Below the pieces are notes generated by a model that did no database searches, was not told where the DNA came from, and was given only the letters and a program-made list of their open reading frames with translations. Position numbers and translations under genes: made by a program. A stretch of DNA of 64,000 nucleotides from Drosophila miranda. Lineage: Eukaryota > Arthropoda > Insecta > Diptera > Drosophilidae. The stretch spans positions 28,520,001 through 28,584,000 of the forward strand of contig NC_046675.1 of NCBI RefSeq assembly GCF_003369915.1, read 5' to 3'. Numbering within the stretch: the first letter of the stretch is position 1; each line of letters opens with the position of its first letter. Positions 36,630 through 48,020 of the stretch are shown here, one piece after another.

Positions 36630-37439
36630 TTATATTGTATTTATTGTAGCACTGTTCTCAGCCTGCGTAATCTCGAGCAGATGAATGGTGTGTCCGCCCA
36701 TAAACTCCAGCACATCCACGCCTGACTCCTTACCAATGTCGTCCATGTTGATGGGTAGCGCCTGCAGCTTCCACTTTTTTAGCAGGGCCTCTATGGACCA
36801 GTCGGCGCTTCGCTCCTGGTAGGTGAATATGAACTTGGCCCCGCAGTTCCGCTCCAGCAGAAACGCAACCGACACGATAATGTCCTCAAAGACGCTGGGA
36901 TCGTAGAAGCAATCGGCTGCTATGATGAGGTCCAGCGGTGGCAAACGGAATACAGAATTCAACAGCAGGCCCCAGCTGAGGCCCACCACATCGATGTCCA
37001 CGCCGGGCTGCAGTTGATTGGCCAGACAGGATTTGCGGATATGCGCCAGAGATTTGGGCAGAATGCAGTTGTCGGTGAGCACCACCTGGGCGTTGCACTT
37101 GGCGGCCAGTATGCCCGGCAGAGCAGTGCCGCTGCCCAGCTCCAGAATCCTCTTTCCGGCCAGTGTCTGTCGCCGTTCCCACAGGAAATGTGCCAAGACC
37201 GGCGCACAGGGCCATGTGTAGAAGGAGTAAGCGCCTTGGAGCAGCTGCAATAGCACGAGCAGAGCACTCAATGGGCATGGCCTTCAGAGCTGGAGTTTAA
37301 TTATACGCACCTCGGGGATTTTGATCTCCAGACGCTCGGCGGCGTGGCTGCTGGTGAAAACGAATTTCCGTATATGCTCGGCAGTAGCTGTGGCTGCCAC
37401 AATGTCGTCATCGCTGCCGCTCTTCATGTGGAAACGCAT
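36630..37439 (-). CDS. Mettl23: METTL23-like class I SAM-dependent methyltransferase
   Basis: Two exons, 37311-37439 and 36630-37244, give 247 residues, near the family's usual size. After a short divergent N-terminus come EIKIPE, then GAYSFYTWPCAPVLAHFLW, then the SAM-binding motif I ILELGSGTALPGILAAKC (about residues 85-102), and VVLTDN with the acidic residue that binds SAM ribose. LDLIIAADCFYDPSVFEDI supplies the METTL2x-family acidic/aromatic active-site region, and the protein closes with RSADWSIEALL and GHTIHLLEI. Human METTL23 is described as a histone arginine methyltransferase; the fly function is not shown here. The ATG at 37437-37439 is the first in frame. It is divergent from ird5, 469 bp apart. 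Confidence 0.85.
36637..36642 (-). terminator. Poly(A) signal inside the last codons of the METTL23-like gene
   Basis: On the minus strand ACA ATA AAT ACA contains AATAAA, five bases before the stop codon. It is the only canonical hexamer I see within 100 bp of the stop. Confidence 0.5.
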
Positions 37440-37908
37440 TTTAACACAAGCATGCGGATGGGGGTGACGGGTATTCTTCTTTTTTTGTATTGTTAACTGC
37501 AATTTTTCAGTTTTTGTTTACAACCTGTTTGATTCGAGATGGTATATTACAAGCGATAGACATATCGATGACTCTGGTTCAAGGATTACCGTGGCACAAA
37601 CTGTGACTCAAAATTACAATTTCAGTAACAATCAAATGGATAATGAGGAGATTTTGGGAGAAATCCAGATTGGTAGAACCTTAAAATTTAACTTTCAAGT
37701 GATAAACAGGAGGTCTGTAATTTATTAAAATGATAGAATTCACGTATTTGTGATTGAGTAATTTTGAAAAATAACCTGTTACTTGTCACAGTTGTATCCC
37801 TGAATTCGCTCATCTCTAACGAATCGTTTGCGGCTATTTGTATTGGCGCCCGTGCGGGAAATGGGACGAATTTCAGCTGGAGCTGTAGTGAAAAGCAATT
37901 AAATTAAA
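37440..37908. promoter_or_regulatory. Divergent promoter region, METTL23-like / ird5
   Basis: 469 bp between two divergent start codons. It includes ATATCGATGA near 37563, a DRE-like core, and is otherwise AT-rich. No obvious TATA box at a fixed distance. Confidence 0.5.
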
Positions 37909-40529
37909 ATGAGGTCGTGGGACAACTGGCAACTGAAAGGAAAACTGGGCCAGGGCGGCTTTGGCGAGGTTCTGCACTGGCTGAATAGTAAAACGGGCCA
38001 ACAAATAGGTAAGATTTTCAGATACCCAACAGTTGCGCACTACACTTTCCATAAATGGATATGTTTTTTGCGCATGTGTGAGTGAAAGCAGTCTGATTCT
38101 TGGAATTTCAATGATGCAAGCTGATACCGCTCGCCTCGCTGTGTTATCAAAGGTCCGTTTGGCAAACACCCAACTTCTTAGTGACTGCTACGTGCGCGGC
38201 TGAGACTGAGTCATTTCGAATCTTTTTCTGCGTCTCGGAGATAAAAACTATTCATTTGTTTATTTTCTGCAGCCACAAAACATATCAAGGACGTGAGTTC
38301 GCTGGGGGCCGATCAGCAAGTCAAGTTGAAAGAGCGATGGATGAAGGAGTTGGAGTGGACGCGATCGATACAGAAACTCACAAACATCGTTGCTGGCGTT
38401 TGCTTAAAGAATGAGGATGCCTCCTTCGTGGCCTATCTGAATAACAATCACATCTGCCAATTGCCCGTGATCATCCTGGAGTACTGCAACGGAGGAGATG
38501 TGCGCAAGCTTCTGCAGAGGCCCGAAAATGCTAACGGACTGGCGGAGTTCGAGGTGCGGCAGATACTGAGGGACTTGGCGCAAGCCCTGCAGTTTCTGCA
38601 TTCCGAGTGCAAGGTGTGCCATCGCGACCTCAAGCCCGAAAACATTGTAATACACCGTCAGAAGGATGGATCGAAGACATACAAGCTCACGGATTTCGGT
38701 TTAGCACGCGGTGCCCCCGACCAGACGATACTGCAGAGTATGGTGGGCACACGGCACTACTTTGCTCCCGAGGTGGTGGATACGGGCATGTACAACACTG
38801 CGGTGGACTATTGGTCGCTCGGTATCATTGCCTATGAGCTGGCGACCGGGGAGCTGCCGTTCATACCCCACCAGACGCCCAGGAACGTACTAGTAAATCT
38901 GCTAAAGAAGACGCCAGACTGCATTGCCATTACAGAGGATCCGCAGGATGCTAATCGCTTTCTGTTCCAAACAGAATTGCCAAATGAGCACCATCTGACA
39001 GAGCCATGGGCCAAAAAGTTCACCCTGTGGCTCCGCCTGGCCCTCGACTCTGACTACAAGCGACGCGGCCAATTGGCATCTGATGAAGTACATTCGGGTT
39101 TCGTTCCGCTCGTCTTCTCCACACTCGACAGTATCCTTCAGATACGCGTGCTCACCATTTTCGCTGTGAACTGCTTTAAGCGTCTGGAATACGTCGTCAC
39201 GAAGGATATGACAATGCAGGACTTGAAAGCTTTGATTTGTCATGACACAAACATAGCCAAAGACGATGTATACTATGTCCTGCCCACCAATCATCCGCAC
39301 GAGACGATCAAGCCAACCACCAAGCCCCTGGATCTCTATGTCGAGAAGTGGAGCGACACCAGCAGAGAGACGCGCAAATCGACCAAAATACCCCCACCCC
39401 CTGTGATGTTGTTCGTCTTCCAGGCCGCGGACAAATGTGTCTATGACGTCTGCAAACCGAGGGTATCAAAGCTGATTTTGATCTGCAACGTGAGCAGCTT
39501 CCAAACGGACAAGCCCTGGCTGCTGAAGCGCCTTGCGCTGGACATGCACTACATGCTCATGCAGCAACAGAAGGACTTGGAAATGTTCCTCACGGGCATC
39601 CGAGAACTGGCCCTGCTGCTGGAGGATGTGATTGTCACCAACCAGTTCATTGCGGCCATTAACGATGCAATACTCATCACTTCGGATGCATATAATATGC
39701 TCCAGAAACTGCGCACAGCGGCTGTCGAAGAGAAAAAGTTTTCCATTCAGGTGTCGAGATATATAGAAGAATCCTCTAGAGTAATTGAATAATGATTTCG
39801 ATTTTAGGTAAATGACAACGACTGGAAGCTGCTTGTAGAGACTTACCAGGAGACGAACGCCAGTGCCAGACAAATCAAGGATCGTTTCGAATCTGTTTTG
39901 CGCGGTACCCGCGAAATTCTGAATACCACCAGTCAGCTTTTAAATCGATATGTAGAAAGCGGTGTGTTTGGTTTGTAAGTGCGATTTCACACAGTCAAAA
40001 CATGATTACTGATCATTAAAGATCTCTCCTTAGGGCTGCCTTTGAACGTGATTCTTTGGGTGGAATATCCCTCGCAAACTTCCGCAAAGCTGTCGAGCTG
40101 TTTATCACGACTAGTGGCCAGGAGGAGGAACGGGTAAAGGCCAACTCCAAGCATATTGATAAGCTGAATTTGCTATTCATCAAGACCAAGGAGGCTATGA
40201 CGAAAGCCATGATGAAATTCAGCGAAATCAAAGAGCAGATCTTTCAATTGCATTTAAAGATGTTGTCCACGGCTGCATCGGCATCTATCGGCATCTCCGG
40301 CCCATCTCCAATGCTGCTGCTGAGCGACTCCATGGGCCGACTGACAATGGCCAACTCAATGGGCGACAGCTCGGATTTTAATTCTCTAACAACGAACAAT
40401 GTTATCGACGAGGCAACCCGTCTCAATCAGATGTGAGTGCAATCACTTTCCTTTGACACTTTCTCTTGTTAGAGTTCTCTTTCTATTTCTTTCAGGCTGA
40501 GAACTGACATGGAAATCGATTCGCTCTAG
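37909..40529 (+). CDS. ird5: IKK-beta, immune response deficient 5
   Basis: Exons 37909-38008, 38273-39750, 39808-39974, 40034-40432 and 40496-40529; 725 residues. The kinase domain opens LGQGGFGEV (glycine loop), with the ATP-binding Lys in ATKHIK at about residue 36, HRDLKPEN at about 150 and DFGLARG at about 172; the activation loop reads DQTILQSMVGT before APEVV. After the kinase comes a region with a ubiquitin-like fold position (LTIFAVNCFKRLEYVVTKDM) and a helical scaffold/dimerisation part. The family phosphorylates Relish in the Imd pathway. The C-terminus ends DMEIDSL. I see no obvious NEMO-binding hexapeptide like that of mammalian IKK-beta. Start context AAAATG. Confidence 0.93.
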
Positions 40530-41315
40530 TTTCTCCCGCTCAGGATTCAGCAATTACCGCCAGAAGATATTTAATCAAAAGCATCGCACGATGCCACACC
40601 ACAGACTAGTTTTTAGCAAAAATTTGATAGATTTGTATAGTTATTTTATTTTCGTATTTAATATGAAACTTTGAATGGCATCGCATTTATAGTTTTTAAA
40701 TATATGTTTATTTTTTTTTATTAATTCTTTGTTTGTATATTGCACCAAAAACGAAACATGACAAATGTTAATTCATTCTTTTTTTGATATTAAGTGATGC
40801 TCGTTGTACTCCCAATGGAAATAAATGTAGTGTCGAACTGAAAGTGAAAAATCATTTGGTTTTTGTTCGTAACCCGAAGCCTTCGTTTGGCTACTGCCTA
40901 CTAGCAGCTGTTCTGCTATTACGCACATTAAAGTCTGGCTATATAAATCGGGAAAATTGGGTGCAAAATGAGTGTTCTTGAGTGTTCCTTCTCAGAACTT
41001 AATGACAGCCAAGCTGCCTGCACAATTACTTTTCATATAGCACAACACAATATATATATAGTAGGTATATATCACAAGCGAAGGTGCAAGCCAGGTGGGA
41101 AGGGGGAATCAGCTTGGCTTTGAGAATTGTTAAAACTGCTGAGGATTGCAATGTCACGAGAAAACTGCTGCAGAAGCTAATGCGTCAGCCAGTCCCCAGA
41201 CAGATTCGGCTATAAAAGCCATGCGAACAGCCATTAAAGCCAACACTCGCCAACCAACCACCAGTGAAGAAAGAGGCCAAACTGGAGGTGTAGAACAAGG
41301 AAAACACGCCACAAA
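40530..41315. other. Intergenic, ird5 3' end to JHBP gene
   Basis: AT-rich. AATAAA at 40820-40825 is a possible ird5 poly(A) signal. A TATAAA-like box (CTATAAAAGCC near 41211) lies about 105 bp before the next ATG and is a plausible promoter for it. Confidence 0.5.
41210..41218 (+). promoter_or_regulatory. TATA box of the plus-strand JHBP gene
   Basis: CTATAAAAG, a strong match, about 105 bp upstream of the ATG. Other takeout-family genes are often tissue-regulated from TATA promoters; that use here is inference. Confidence 0.6.
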
Positions 41316-42304
41316 ATGGATCACAAATGGATGGCGAAGACGTGGCTGGTGCTGGGGCTGCTCCTGTTGGCAGTGACACTGCAGGCGGAACGAACAGAGG
41401 CCAAGCCGCAGGGGAAGAGTCGCCTGCGTGAGTGAAAATGCAAACACGAATCTGTTTTTGGGACAAAGAATCACACCTTCACTTCTCTTCATAAAGCATC
41501 CTTCCTTACGGTTTGCTATCGAGATTCGCCAACGCTGAATGAATGCGCGAGGAAGTCTTTCAAGTCAATAAAGCCCCGACTGATGGACGGCATACCGGAA
41601 ATGTATATCCCGCAAATGGAGCCACTGGTGGTGCCCGAGGTGAAGATGGACCAGGATTCGGGGGCCATTTATCTGCACTCTGTGTACAAGAACGTCAAGA
41701 TCTCGGGCGTCTCCAAGCACACGCTGAACGACCTGCGGATCGAGCCCAGCAAACTGAAGTTTATCGTCTCCATGACATTCCCAGAGCTGCTCATGGAGGC
41801 GGAGTACAGCATTAAGGTCGGTAGAGAGGGAATGAATCCATAACTAAGTTGATATCTGATTCGTTAATCCTCAATTCAAGGGCAAAATCATGATGATGCC
41901 GCTGCTGGGTGATGGCCACTGCAAGGTGAATTTGAGTAAGTACGAAGACTCTGTTCTCGGTGTTGGATATTCACGATTGATTCCACTTTCCAGCGAACAT
42001 CACCATGCAGACGGAGCTGTTCGGACAGGAGTACCAGAAGAATGGGGCCACCCACTTGAAGATCATCGACGTGAAGGTTGAGTATAGTCTCTCGAATGTG
42101 CACATGCAGCTAGACAATCTCTTCAATGGGGACGAGGCTCTGGGCAAGCGGATGAACGATTTTCTCAACGAGAACTGGAAATCCCTGGCCGAGGAGGTGC
42201 GACCGCTGATGACCAAGGCGCTGGTGGATATCCTGCGCGCCTCTGTCGATAAGATGTTCGCGGAATACAGCTACGACGAGCTGATGCCCAAGAAGAACAA
42301 CTGA
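41316..42304 (+). CDS. Secreted takeout/JHBP-family protein 1
   Basis: Exons 41316-41427, 41497-41816, 41881-41935 and 41994-42304; 265 residues. A signal peptide is clear (WLVLGLLLLAVTLQAE). The conserved N-terminal Cys pair sits in VCYRDSPTLNECARKS (about residues 43-58); the usual spacing of two Cys is present. ISGVSKHTLNDLRI and the C-terminal NLFNGDEALGKRMNDFLNEN with a W are family hallmarks. Such proteins bind small hydrophobic ligands in the haemolymph or around sensory tissue; the ligand is unknown. Poly(A) signal at 42402-42407. It lies tail to tail with a second family member 160 bp away. Confidence 0.88.
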
Positions 42305-42401
42305 TCTTAGATCGTAGACATCTAGATATAGTATATCCTAGCTAATGATTTAATCGTAGTGCAAAAGTTAACCTAGAGATAAAACACACAGTTAAATGCG
42401 A

Positions 42402-42407
42402 AATAAA
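42402..42407 (+). terminator. Poly(A) signal AATAAA
   Basis: About 100 nt after the stop of the plus-strand JHBP gene. Confidence 0.65.
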
Positions 42408-42464
42408 TTATCATAATAATATACATAGGTGCACGACAGACAGAATGTGGATGCCACGCCACTG

Positions 42465-43406
42465 CTAGACCAGCCACAGCTTGGTGGGCATCTTCGAGAA
42501 GACATTGTTCCACAGGCCATGGAAGATGTCGGCCAGCCCCAGCTCCAGATCTGGCCGCAGTTCGGCTATCACCTCGTTGCCGTTCTGATTCAAGAACGTG
42601 TTGATCGAGGCCGCCAGGATGTCATTCCCGTTGAACAGATTCTTTAGATGGATTCGCATGGCCCCCACCTCGAAGCTGACCTTCATCTCGTCAATGTGGA
42701 TGATCTCATCTCCCGTCCGGGTCTCATTCCTAAGCGAGATCCTCGTGTAGACTGTGGTGTGCACGTTCTTCAAGGCCATTGCCACATCCCCATTGCCAAT
42801 CAGCGGGAGAAGCAGAATGTTTCCCTTCAGATTGTACTTGGCCCGTATCCGCAGACGCGGCAGCACCAGTTCAAAGCTCAGCAGACGTCGCTCCAGATCC
42901 AAACTAAACGGGAAAGGATCCTTCATTAAGATCTCCTTTCTGAGCCACTAATTCCCCTTACCTGGCTCTTCGCACTGTCGCATTGGAGGGGCCGCGTATA
43001 ACCAGGTTCTGGAATCCGCCGGACAGCACTAGATTCCCACTGCCCTTCGACACGGACACTTGATCGATGTTTAGCGGCTCGAAGCTTTTAACACCGATCT
43101 CTGGTATGCCAGCGGCCAGCGCTGGGAAGCATCCTTCGAATAGCTGACGGAAGCACTTGTCCTCATTGGGATTGGAACGCTTGCAGGTCTTAAGCCAGGC
43201 GGCTGAAACAAATATGAAGATTGTTGTAGAGAGAGGATCTTTGAATCACTTCCCTATCGGGATGGTGGGTACTCACGTCTCTCCTGCAGCGGTGGCTTAT
43301 CGTTCACAATCTCTCGCGTATAGGCGCCGCAGGAGCCTGGCCTCACATAAACCGCAGCGATAATGCACAAACTGATTGCCAACTTCCAGTTTGTTAAAGC
43401 CAACAT
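42465..43406 (-). CDS. Secreted takeout/JHBP-family protein 2
   Basis: Exons 43277-43406, 42962-43202 and 42465-42903; 269 residues. An N-terminal hydrophobic stretch (WKLAISLCIIAAVYV) is a likely signal peptide. The Cys pair is in WLKTCKRSNPNEDKCFRQLF, then the ALAAGIPEIGVKSFEPLNID segment typical of the family, then LRIRAKYNLKGNILLLPLIG, and a C-terminal NLFNGNDILAASINTFLNQN. It is clearly a different member from its neighbour, not a recent copy: intron positions and sequence differ. Function (ligand transport) is inferred from the family. Confidence 0.88.
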
Positions 43407-46229
43407 GTTTAAGCAATCAACAAAGTAAATCCTTGGATGGAAGTGCGAAAGATATTCAAACTATGATCTGCGATCCGCACACCCAACCGTTTCCGTTGCT
43501 GGCTGGAGACCAAGTGCTGGGACCATCGCGGAGAAATGTTGGACGAAAACCAAACCATTGACAATAGTTGGTGTTGGTTTTTTTTTTGTGTTTTGTTTAT
43601 GGCCAGTTTTTTCGTACACTCGTGGTATGAATTCCGCAATTTGGTATCTGCCGGTGTCCGCTGTCCACTTTCCAGATGACCAGCGATTCATCGCCCAAGG
43701 GGGAAAAATAATGTCGTAAAATAAAAAGAGTAGAGGTTGACATGCGCTACAATCATTAGGGAGAGGAATTTTGCTTAACATTTAAAACAAAACATTTTAC
43801 AAAATATGTACCAAAAATCTACCCAAATATTTTCCATTTTTGGAGAGTCTTTTTCTACCAATTGTAGTGCTTTATCCAGTTCCCTCTGGCCGTATCGGTT
43901 ATTTGTTATAATAATATTTGGATTTTTATTTTGTTTTGAATTTTACTTTCGTTTAACGCCACCCGATTCCATTTCAACTTGTTTGCCTTTGCGTTTCGTT
44001 GCGCCACAGCGTCCCCCTGGCCTGCTTCGGGGCAAGCTCCAGCTCCCCTTGGAAGAGTTGTTCACCTGTTGACTACTTCTGGTATTACGCAGACCGCCGC
44101 TGCTACTGCTGCTGCTGGTTGCCACTGCATGTTGCCTTTTGCTTCATTGTCATGGGTGTTGTCCGGTTTTCATTTCATTTTCTTTGGCTTTTGAGTTTTT
44201 GTGCTCCAATGCCTCTGGCCGCCGGGCTGTGGTCGCCACAGCGGTGCGGTTGTCGCGTGCACCTTGGTTGCAAGTTTTTTTTTGGCTTTCGTTACGCAGT
44301 CGCCTTAATTACCGTTGCTCTCCCCCCAAGAGTTGGTTGCGTGACTTCTGCTTTAGTGGTGTGGGAGAGGGGTCAAGGGGTCCTATAACGATACAGAGTA
44401 GAGGATCCCAGGATTGATAGACGGGAAGTTCTTTCTTTTAAAATCGATCAAGTTTTCCAATCGACCTGCATTGCAGTGCCATTTATCGTTCATAAAAAAT
44501 ACATAAATTTGCAAAGTTGAGCTTGAATGATTATGTGACTAATAACCACCTTTCCATTTAACGTGTGGATGTTTCAATGTTGCATGTTGGGCTCCCTGCT
44601 TCTCCACATTTCTTTCTTCATAGAGAGTCGCGTGCGGAAATGTGGCAACAGTCGCAGCCTCTGTGGATTGCGTTACCTCAAATTGTAGTTGTTTCCCCGA
44701 CGAAAGACAAGCCCATCAAAAATTAAATCAGGCAGAAACTGAACTGCTGTACAGGCCCCCAAAACTGTCCGGAATCGCACGTTGGCATCGGTAAACGAAC
44801 GAGTTTAATCCAGTATTCATTCGCTTCATTTTCCTTCCAGTTTTGATTCGGTTTATTTTCGTGTTGATTCACGTTTTATTGGCGTTTATTTTCACACTTC
44901 ACTGGCAGGCGCATTCCCCGATTCCAGCCCACAGATGTTGTTGTATCTCCAGCCTCATGGCAGAGGGTTAGGCTTCAACGTTATGCAGCCTTCCGACTTT
45001 TTTCCCCTCTTAATTTTTTTGCAAAGCCACAACTTTCAACTAAATAACCGCAATCCGGCCCTGGTCACGTTCATTCCCTGGCAAAAGTTCAATAGCTCTA
45101 CTCGCACCATTTCAGTTGTTAATTTATTATGTTACTCACGCATCGAGTATTATCGGTTTACCCTCTATTTTAATGTTTCTTTGGCTACTGACACCAGTTG
45201 ACATTGACCGAATAACCCATCCATCAACATGCGTTGTGAAAGGGTCTTTAGTCGGTCAAGAAATTTTGGCTTAGATTAGCCATTTGTTTCAATTGCGGTT
45301 TGATTTGCCTTAAGTCGATAATTCTATAGATTATCGAATTGTGTCAATTGAGACTTCATCTACATACGTACTACAGGTCCATGTAGCAGCCACTCTCCCA
45401 AAAGATAATTTAAACTTTAAAGACTGATTTGTTTTTAGAATTTTCAATTGCAATCCTGTTGCAGATAAAGATCCAAAGGGATATATCCAAATATATACCA
45501 ATATATTTTGTGTGGAAGCAGCATCACTGACTTTAAATGTAAAATTTATTTTACATGGACTCCCTCAAAAGTATTCAGTAAATTTTGTTGCTCTTGTAGT
45601 TCCTAATTTAGACACATAGCGCCACTGTGATGAAATTACCTGTCGCAGACATGTCACGACTTGTCCGGATCCGATTAAGTCAATGAGCAAAAAGAGCCTG
45701 AATATCCGACTTAACATTGAGTGGCAAGTCCAAAAGGGACACATTTTGAATACAGTTTTATTACGAATAGATTGTTAAATGGATAATCATAATAATAATA
45801 CTATTCTAGTAATTACGCCTACTGCCAAATGGTCTATGGGTCTATGAGGGGAGTGTGGGCCGTGCTGGTAACACAAGGAATAGGAATAGTTAGGGATATT
45901 TAAGCTAGTGGAACCATACGATAATCATTAAAATAAGAAGCTAAAACGAATCGAATACACCACAATAATATCTGTACACACACATAATCGTATTATAGCT
46001 CTATAGCGTTGATATAGATGCAGATTTGTACAACAAGACTTGCTATTAATGTAGTTATTTACAGGCCACATGGGGGTAACTAATCTTAGGCTAAGAATGG
46101 GAGGACTAACGTCTAAAGTCTTTTCAATGCGATTCCAACGAGAACTTTCTCTGGTGCGGGTGCTGCTGGAGAGGGGGTCACGGATGGGTGGTGGGGGATG
46201 GGAGATCACAGAGCCACAAGGGATGGCCC
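43407..46229. other. Intergenic region between JHBP gene 2 and pannier
   Basis: No gene supported. Frames such as 43999-44388 are low-complexity and lack a recognisable domain. The last 450-500 bp are likely pnr 3'UTR, with AATAAA (minus strand) at 45757-45762. Confidence 0.6.
45757..45762 (-). terminator. Poly(A) signal, candidate for pannier
   Basis: TTTATT on plus, i.e. AATAAA on minus, about 470 nt after the pnr stop. Confidence 0.4.
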
Positions 46230-48020
46230 TTAGGAGGTGGCCATCAGCTTGGCCGCCTGGATGACATTGTGCTGATGGTGATATCCGGCCAACTCGCTGG
46301 CCGCTCCCCCCGCCATGGCGGCGGTCGAGGCTGCTCCGCCCAGCGCTCCGAAGGAGCCCCCAAAGTAGCAGTTGTTCACGTAATCGTAGTTGGTGGCTGT
46401 CGCCTCCGTCTTCACGCCATACGCGGCGGCCGCTGCAGCCGCATGCAGGTGATGATGGGCCGCAGCTGCCACATGGTGGCCATGGGAGCTCCCCAAATGG
46501 TGATGGTGCTGGTAGTGGGGCGAGGGCGTGCCATTGCTCAACGATGGCGTCTCGACGCTGTGCGAGGTGTATGCCGAGGCGCCAGATCCTGCCCCTGCCG
46601 CACTGCTGCCGGGCGTGTACAGCTGGGAGCCAGTGGCTCCATGGATCTGCCTGGCACTCAGCTGCGACTGCGCCGTCGGAGTGCTCATCCCGTGGCCGTG
46701 CTGCTGATGTTGCGCCTGCTGCTGCGCCTGCGTCGCGGCCTGTCCGTAGTGGGGGAAGCACTGCTGATGCGCCTGCTGTTGCTGCTGATGGGCGGCCTGC
46801 TGATGTTGCTGTTGCTGTTGCTGCTGCTGCTGCTGGACATGATGTTGCCCCATGAGGCCGGCGCTGCTGCTGCTGCTCTTCAGATCCGTGTGCAGCTTGC
46901 TGAGGCTGTGACTGTGACGCTCCAGACTAAGCGAAGGCTTGATATCTGTAGGGATGCAAAATGAATGTTGTTTGTTTAGTGGATCACTTCTCTACATTCG
47001 CAGGTTTAGGGACCACTTACCGTGCTCTTCCTTGCACTCCTTAATGGACTCCAGGACCGCACCCGCGCCAGCTCCCGCTCCTGTGCCTCCCGCCGAACCG
47101 CTGCCTGTTTTCTTGGGCTTGCGCTTCCGCGTCTGGATGCCATCCTTGCGCATGGCCAGCGGCCGGTTGACGCCATGCAGCTTGTAGTAGAGGCCGCAGG
47201 CATTGCAGACGGGCTCCCCGTCGTTGTTGCGCCGCCAGAGGGTGGTGGTGCGGGTGCCGCAGTTGGTGCAGCAGAGCCCCAGGCGCCGCGTGGCCGTCTG
47301 TGAGGGAAGGTGATCGTTTAGTCTCGCATAACCGGAGAAGATCAGGGGCGGGCTACTCACTGCACTCACCAGGCGCTTGCTGGGCTTGATTAGGGGTCGG
47401 TTCATGCCGTTCATTTTGTGGTACAGCCCGCAGGCGTTGCACAGATAGTGCCCCGTGCCGTCCCGTCGCCACAGCGGCGTCGAGATCGCTCCACAATTGA
47501 CGCACTCGCGTCCCTCGCCAAACTGAAAGTCCATGGCGCTCTCGTAGGGCGAGGATCGCTGGAATCCCGTCGGATCGTAGGCACTGCGCCAGGAGCCCAT
47601 CATCACGGCCGCATTCTGGGTGTAGAACTGTGCCGGCAGTTGCGCATGCGCCGATCCGAAGCTGTCCGTGGTCCAGGCATTCTGCGCTGCAGCCGCGCTC
47701 CCGAAATGGGCCGCCACATGGTTGTACTGGCGATTGGAGGGCACGTAGACGGGTGCATTGACGGCCTGCTGGTGGTGGTAGCCGGAGACTCCCACCCCTA
47801 CTCCAGCGCTGGCTGCACTTCCGGCCAGATCCGTGTAGGCCGCCACGGCACTGCTGTGGTACATCTTGACGCTGGGCGCAACCTGCGGCGGTACGTTCTG
47901 ATGCTCGCCGCTGAACTGCGGATAGTCGCGTGTCGACTGCTGATCCGATGTGGACTGGAAAGAGTCAGAGGGAGAAGATACTAAATTAGTTGGGATCTTA
48001 AGGTGTGAAGGTAGCTGCAT
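46230..48020 (-). CDS. pnr: Pannier, two-finger GATA transcription factor
   Basis: Exons 47361-48020, 47021-47297 and 46230-46945; 550 residues from ATG 48020, or 498 from the internal ATG at 47864 ([13 protein letters not shown]). These fit the two known PNR isoforms, which differ by an N-terminal extension. Zinc finger 1 reads [12 protein letters not shown] then [10 protein letters not shown], and finger 2 [12 protein letters not shown] then [10 protein letters not shown], both C-x2-C-x17-C-x2-C; a basic RKRKPKK follows. Gln- and His-rich stretches come next, and the protein ends [12 protein letters not shown], characteristic of pnr. It controls dorsal ectoderm, heart and medial notum patterning. 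Two donors nine nt apart follow finger 1 (see findings). Start choice: both ATGs have A/G at -3; the upstream one is inferred, and an acceptor-like site at 47955 is an alternative. Confidence 0.95.

Noticed and set aside
43999..44388. Open frame of 129 codons in the pnr 3' intergenic region
   Set aside because: Cys/Phe/Trp-rich composition, no domain, overlapping frames of similar length in the same patch; looks like chance.
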